Origin: Ectopseudomonas composti
GTDB taxonomy: Bacteria; Pseudomonadota; Gammaproteobacteria; Pseudomonadales; Pseudomonadaceae
Direction: 5' to 3'
Length of the DNA stretch: 8,749 nt
Assembly (NCBI GenBank): GCA_946886245.1
Contig: CAMPIF010000156.1
Location: 1-8,749 of the forward strand
In this document: one piece after another, positions 6,030-8,749 of the stretch
Numbering within the stretch: the first letter of the stretch is position 1
How the letters are laid out: each line of letters begins with the position of its first letter
Notes under the pieces: model-generated
Databases searched by the model: none
Seen by the model: the letters and a program-made list of their open reading frames with translations, nothing else
What the model was told of the DNA's origin: nothing
Program-made: the position numbers and the translations under genes

Positions 6030-6500
6030 TCAAGCAGCGAGCAGGCTGCGCAGCATCCAGGCGGTTTTCTCGTGCACCTGCATGCGTTGGGTCAGCAGGT
6101 CGGCAGTCGGCTCGTCGCTGACCTTGTCCAGCAGCGGGAAAATGCCGCGCGCAGTGCGTACGACGGCCTCTTGGCCTTGTACCAGCTGCTTGATCATATC
6201 GTCGGCGCTGGGTACGCCTTCCTCTTCCTTGATCGAGGACAGGCGGGCGTAGGCGGCGTAGGTGCCTGGCGCCGGGAAGCCCAGTGCACGGATGCGTTCG
6301 GCGATTGCGTCAACCGCCAGGGCCAGTTCGGTGTACTGACCTTCGAACATCAGGTGCAGGGTGTTGAACATCGGACCGGTGACGTTCCAATGGAAGTTAT
6401 GGGTCTTCAGGTACAGGGTGTAGGTGTCGGCCAGAAGGCGCGAGAGACCTTCGGCGATGGCGGCGCGATCCTGTTCGGCGATTCCGATATTGATTTCCAT
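6030..6500 (-). CDS. Dps-like DNA-binding stress / mini-ferritin protein
   Basis: 156 residues, the normal Dps size. Dps proteins form 12-subunit shells that oxidise Fe(II) with peroxide, store iron and in some cases coat DNA. The ferroxidase residues sit with the family spacing: H37 in [12 protein letters not shown]49 in [12 protein letters not shown]64 and E68 in [13 protein letters not shown]. These intervals of 12, 15 and 4 match those of characterised Dps sites. The N-terminus ([12 protein letters not shown]) is short and acidic, without the Lys/Arg tail that E. coli Dps uses to bind DNA, so DNA binding is doubtful. Start at 6498-6500 chosen because AAAGGAG lies 7 bases upstream; a longer frame from 6563 has no such site and adds unfamily-like residues. 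Position corresponds to PAO1 PA0962. Confidence 0.92.
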   Translation of the reverse strand: MEINIGIAEQDRAAIAEGLSRLLADTYTLYLKTHNFHWNVTGPMFNTLHLMFEGQYTELALAVDAIAERIRALGFPAPGTYAAYARLSSIKEEEGVPSADDMIKQLVQGQEAVVRTARGIFPLLDKVSDEPTADLLTQRMQVHEKTAWMLRSLLAA

Positions 6501-6586
6501 GGTTTTTCTCCTTTCAGGTGAGCCCAGGGTGTCTATCCCGCAATGTTGGTGAGAGCCTAACACGCAGGGCGTCGAGATGATCTTGG

Positions 6587-6626
6587 CTTATATCAATGAA
6601 GGCGATGCTTAGAGGCTATTGATAGC
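6587..6626 (-). promoter_or_regulatory. Possible promoter region of the Dps-like gene
   Basis: Within the 185-base gap upstream of the Dps gene, the minus strand has GATATAAG (TATAAG = complement of 6587-6592), which could be a -10 with a leader of about 80 bases; no good -35 lies 16-18 bases away. Just upstream is GCTAT-TG-ATAGC (6615-6626), an inverted repeat near the expected -35. No canonical OxyR or Fur site is seen. Confidence 0.25.
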
Positions 6627-6670
6627 GGACGGTTCAATAAATCCTGCTCTGGCGGCGTCAATCCTCTGTG

Positions 6671-6699
6671 TGGCGCAAGGCTCGCTCAGCCGTGCGCCA
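6671..6699. repeat. Hairpin overlapping the stop codon of the HPt/HD-GYP gene
   Basis: TGGCGCA (6671-6677) pairs with TGCGCCA (6693-6699), and inside, after one A-G mismatch, GGCT pairs with AGCC around a 5-base loop. The TGA of the minus-strand gene (6686-6688) lies in the loop. No T-run follows on the minus strand, so it is not a standard terminator; transcription may continue into the Dps gene. Confidence 0.5.
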
Positions 6700-7804
6700 G
6701 CCCGGGCTTCTGCTGCAGGGTGCGATTGAACACCTCCACCCAATGGGCGCTGAATTGCTGGCCGGCAAGGTTGTTGATTTCCAGGATGGCGCGTAGCAAT
6801 GGGCGCTTGCTCAAGGTCTGGTGTGCACGTTCATGGGTCCTTGCGTCAAAGGTGTCGACGATATGCAGGATCAGTGCGCCTGGGGCAATCTCCTTTTCGC
6901 GCAGGCCTTTGGGGTAGCCAGAGCCGTCAGCGTGTTCCTGATGCTGGAGGATGATCTCCATGGCTGCTGACCACTCAGGCATGCGTTTGAGCAGGTCGCT
7001 GGCCAGGCGTGGGTGGCCTTGCATCATGCGTCGTTCTTCGCGGCTGAAATGGCTTTGCTTGTGCAGAAGCTCCAGCGGCAGGAAGGCCATGCCCAGATCA
7101 TGCAGGCAGACGGCGGCCGCCAGTTGCTCTGGCTGCTCAGCGTATCCGCCCGCTGCATTGATGCTCAGTGCCAGTTCCAGCAGGCGCAGGTTGCGGCCTC
7201 GCCAGTAGGGTGAGCGCTGTTCGGCGGCCTCGGTCAGTGCGCAAAAGAACTGCAGGTCGGGCTGGATCGCGATTGCGTGGCGTGCCAGCAGCGCCGCGCT
7301 TGTGCTGGGTTCCACTTCTTCGCTGAGTTGCAGGCGAGTGCTGGGGTCCATCTGCTGCAGCAGCTCGAGACGTACCTCGCTCTGGCGCTCATTCGGCGTC
7401 ATGGCCAGCGCCTGAAGCGCGCCGCAGAGTCGGCTGACCTGCGTGTTGTCCGGGGCGGCTTCGGCGTCGCCCAGTGCCTGAGCGACCAGGGCGCGAAGAT
7501 GGTCGAGGCTGAGCAGCAGTATGTCCCCGAGCAGGCTGTCGAAGGTCAGGCGGCCCGAGCGCAGGGCATCGAGTACGTCCTCCATGGCTTGTGGCAGCGG
7601 CATCAGCTCGTTGAGCTCGACGTAACCAAGATTGCCCTTGAGCGTATGAATCAGGCGAAACAGCTCGCGCAACCGTTCCGTGCTCTTTGGCGCTCGCTCC
7701 AGTTCGATCAGCAGTTGCTCGCAGCGGGGAAACTGCTCGGCGGCGTCAAGGCGAAAATCTTCCAGCAGATCGCTGGACAGGTCGCTGCGATGGGGGTGGG
7801 TCAT
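6686..7804 (-). CDS. HPt domain fused to a divergent HD-GYP domain
   Basis: 372 residues, soluble, no membrane segment. Residues 8-112 are a histidine phosphotransfer (HPt, CheA-P1-like) domain with the phospho-acceptor motif LIHTLKGNLG, H53. After a linker (113-165), about 175-365 is an HD-GYP domain, the family that breaks c-di-GMP. Motifs seen: HDLGM (235-239; consensus HDxGK), GHP (263-265), HQEHADGSGYP (288-298; consensus HHExxDGxGYP) and VDTFDA (316-321). The consensus Lys after HDxG and the second His of HHE are replaced, and no His is found in the GRNLRLLE segment (203-210) where the domain's first metal His is expected. This may impair or alter catalysis. Start ATG at 7802-7804 has AGGAGA 7 bases upstream. 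It diverges from aspS and precedes the Dps gene on the same strand by 185 bases. No kinase or receiver gene is next to it. Confidence 0.85.
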   Translation of the reverse strand: MTHPHRSDLSSDLLEDFRLDAAEQFPRCEQLLIELERAPKSTERLRELFRLIHTLKGNLGYVELNELMPLPQAMEDVLDALRSGRLTFDSLLGDILLLSLDHLRALVAQALGDAEAAPDNTQVSRLCGALQALAMTPNERQSEVRLELLQQMDPSTRLQLSEEVEPSTSAALLARHAIAIQPDLQFFCALTEAAEQRSPYWRGRNLRLLELALSINAAGGYAEQPEQLAAAVCLHDLGMAFLPLELLHKQSHFSREERRMMQGHPRLASDLLKRMPEWSAAMEIILQHQEHADGSGYPKGLREKEIAPGALILHIVDTFDARTHERAHQTLSKRPLLRAILEINNLAGQQFSAHWVEVFNRTLQQKPGLAHG

Positions 7805-7833
7805 GGTCGTTCTCCTGGCAGGAGGCGCCCTTC

Positions 7834-7862
7834 ATTATAGAAGCCATCTGCCGAGCGGCTGC
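7834..7862 (-). promoter_or_regulatory. Promoter of the HPt/HD-GYP gene
   Basis: The minus strand has a perfect TATAAT (complement of 7834-7839) with a start expected near 7827, about 22 bases before the ATG. The hexamer 17 bases upstream (complement of 7857-7862, GCAGCC) is a very poor -35, which suggests activator help or weak expression. Confidence 0.55.
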
Positions 7863-7887
7863 GTCATGACGATTTACGCTATATAAT
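7859..7887 (+). promoter_or_regulatory. Promoter of aspS
   Basis: TATAAT at 7882-7887 matches the consensus exactly. The -35 position 17 bases upstream (7859-7864, CTGCGT) is poor. The start would be near 7894, giving an aspS leader of about 109 bases. The -35 zone overlaps that of the divergent minus-strand promoter, and an 8-bp palindrome GTCATGAC (7863-7870) lies in it. Confidence 0.6.
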
Positions 7888-7893
7888 CCCGCT

Positions 7894-8002
7894 CTTTATC
7901 GAAGCGCGGCGTACGGTTGGACGTTCGCCGTGGTGTAGCTCCTGCCCAGGGCGCTGGGGGCTGCCTGACCTATCCAAGACCTTAGAGAAGCGAAACACGA
8001 TC
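7894..8002 (+). other. Structured 5' leader of aspS
   Basis: Two local hairpins are visible. CGGCG-T-ACG (7907-7915) pairs with CGT-T-CGCCG (7922-7930), with one T-T mismatch and a GTTGGA loop; CCCAG (7945-7949) pairs with CTGGG (7954-7958). No run of T and no T-box-like feature was found. The ribosome site is the modest AGAGAAG at about 7984-7990. Confidence 0.4.
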
Positions 8003-8749
8003 ATGATGCGCAGCCACTATTGCGGCCAGTTGAACGAGAGCCTGGATGGCCAGGAAATCACCCTTTGCGGCTGGGTACATCGTCGCCGTGACCATGGCGG
8101 GGTGATCTTCCTCGATATCCGTGATCGTGAAGGTCTGGCCCAGGTGGTGTTCGATCCTGATCGTGCCGATACCTTCGCCAAGGCTGACCGCGTGCGCAGC
8201 GAATACGTGGTCAAGATCACCGGCAAGGTGCGTCTGCGTCCAGCGGGCGCGGTCAACCCGAACATGGCGTCCGGCGCCATCGAGGTGCTGGGCTATGAGC
8301 TGGAAGTGCTCAACGAAGCGGAAACCCCGCCGTTCCCGCTCAATGAGTACACCGACGTTGGCGAAGAAACCCGCCTGCGTTATCGCTTCATCGACCTGCG
8401 TCGCCCGGAAATGGCCGAGAAGCTCAAGCTGCGCTCGCGCATCACCTCGAGCATCCGTCGCTACCTCGACGACAACGGCTTCCTCGACGTGGAAACACCG
8501 ATTCTGACTCGCGCCACCCCGGAAGGTGCGCGCGACTATCTGGTGCCGAGCCGTACCCACGCCGGCAGCTTCTTCGCCCTGCCGCAGTCGCCGCAGCTGT
8601 TCAAGCAACTGCTGATGGTCGCCGGCTTCGACCGCTACTACCAGATCGCCAAGTGCTTCCGCGACGAAGACCTGCGCGCTGATCGTCAGCCTGAATTTAC
8701 CCAGATCGACATCGAGACCAGCTTCCTCGATGAAAAAGACATCATGGAC
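8003..8749 (+). CDS. aspS: Aspartyl-tRNA synthetase, N-terminal part (runs off the right edge)
   Basis: Class IIb synthetase that charges tRNA-Asp and, in pseudomonads lacking an asparaginyl-tRNA synthetase, probably also tRNA-Asn for later amidation by GatCAB. 249 codons are present of about 590. Residues 1-107 form the OB-fold anticodon-binding domain ([21 protein letters not shown] at 21-41); the catalytic domain follows with ETPPFPL at 107, [10 protein letters not shown] at 126-135, [21 protein letters not shown] at 164-184, QSPQLFKQ at 195-202 and motif 2 [18 protein letters not shown] at 219-236. Start taken at the first of two adjacent ATGs (8003, [10 protein letters not shown]), as in P. 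aeruginosa. H31 and G82 are present, which I recall as residues linked to tRNA-Asn recognition in the P. aeruginosa enzyme. Confidence 0.97.
   Translation, partial: MMRSHYCGQLNESLDGQEITLCGWVHRRRDHGGVIFLDIRDREGLAQVVFDPDRADTFAKADRVRSEYVVKITGKVRLRPAGAVNPNMASGAIEVLGYELEVLNEAETPPFPLNEYTDVGEETRLRYRFIDLRRPEMAEKLKLRSRITSSIRRYLDDNGFLDVETPILTRATPEGARDYLVPSRTHAGSFFALPQSPQLFKQLLMVAGFDRYYQIAKCFRDEDLRADRQPEFTQIDIETSFLDEKDIMD

Noticed and set aside
5805..6521. 238-codon plus-strand frame across the Dps and cyclase genes
   Set aside because: Antisense to two well-supported genes and reads through a terminator hairpin; a shadow frame.
6501..6563. Longer start for the Dps-like protein (21 extra residues)
   Set aside because: The extra residues are unlike Dps N-termini, while AAAGGAG precedes the ATG at 6498-6500.
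6611..6630. OxyR-like site upstream of dps
   Set aside because: The repeat is GCTAT-N2-ATAGC, whereas OxyR sites have ATAG and CTAT separated by seven bases; spacing and order do not fit.
7277..7840. 187-codon plus-strand frame opposite the HPt/HD-GYP gene
   Set aside because: Antisense to a gene with clear domain motifs, a ribosome site and a promoter.
7982..8608. 208-codon minus-strand frame opposite aspS
   Set aside because: Antisense to the conserved AspRS coding region and without family similarity.

Overview
The window looks like chromosomal DNA of a Pseudomonas. Gene content and order match, from memory, the P. aeruginosa PAO1 segment proS - PaaI-type thioesterase - oprD - HIT protein - slyX - cold-shock protein - Dps-like protein - aspS (about PA0956 to PA0963). 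Several proteins are near-identical in wording to Pseudomonas family members (ProS, AspRS, OprD, SlyX). Base composition and details such as the OprD variant suggest a non-aeruginosa species, perhaps of the P. mendocina/oleovorans type; this species guess is inference only. No tRNA, rRNA, CRISPR array, insertion sequence or prophage gene is visible.

Layout. 1-840 (-): the N-terminal 280 codons of proS, running off the left edge. 964-1377 (+): a hotdog thioesterase, diverging from proS. 1395-1425: a strong bidirectional terminator serving the thioesterase and the converging oprD (1451-2731, -). 2732-3391: a 660-base gap with the oprD promoter/leader and several inverted repeats, including an 18-bp perfect palindrome. 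3392-4026 (+): a two-gene operon, HIT hydrolase and slyX, joined by an ATGA overlap and closed by a bidirectional terminator. 4069-4707 (-): a protein with about four membrane segments and a C-terminal cold-shock domain. 4866-5933 or 5969 (-): a diguanylate cyclase (GGEEF). 6030-6500 (-): a Dps/ferritin-like protein with its own terminator. 6686-7804 (-): an unusual HPt plus HD-GYP fusion. 8003-8749 (+): the N-terminal 249 codons of aspS, running off the right edge and diverging from the HPt/HD-GYP gene.

How the genes fit together. The outer genes are housekeeping: two class II aminoacyl-tRNA synthetases, a porin for basic amino acids and related solutes, and small conserved proteins. The part that departs from the PAO1 order as I remember it is the block around the Dps-like gene: a c-di-GMP synthase lies downstream of it and a putative c-di-GMP-phosphodiesterase-fold protein with a phosphotransfer domain lies upstream, all on the same strand. 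The HD-GYP domain lacks several consensus catalytic residues, so it may be a c-di-GMP sensor or a phosphorelay output instead of an enzyme. This block is the best candidate for something not yet described in the window.
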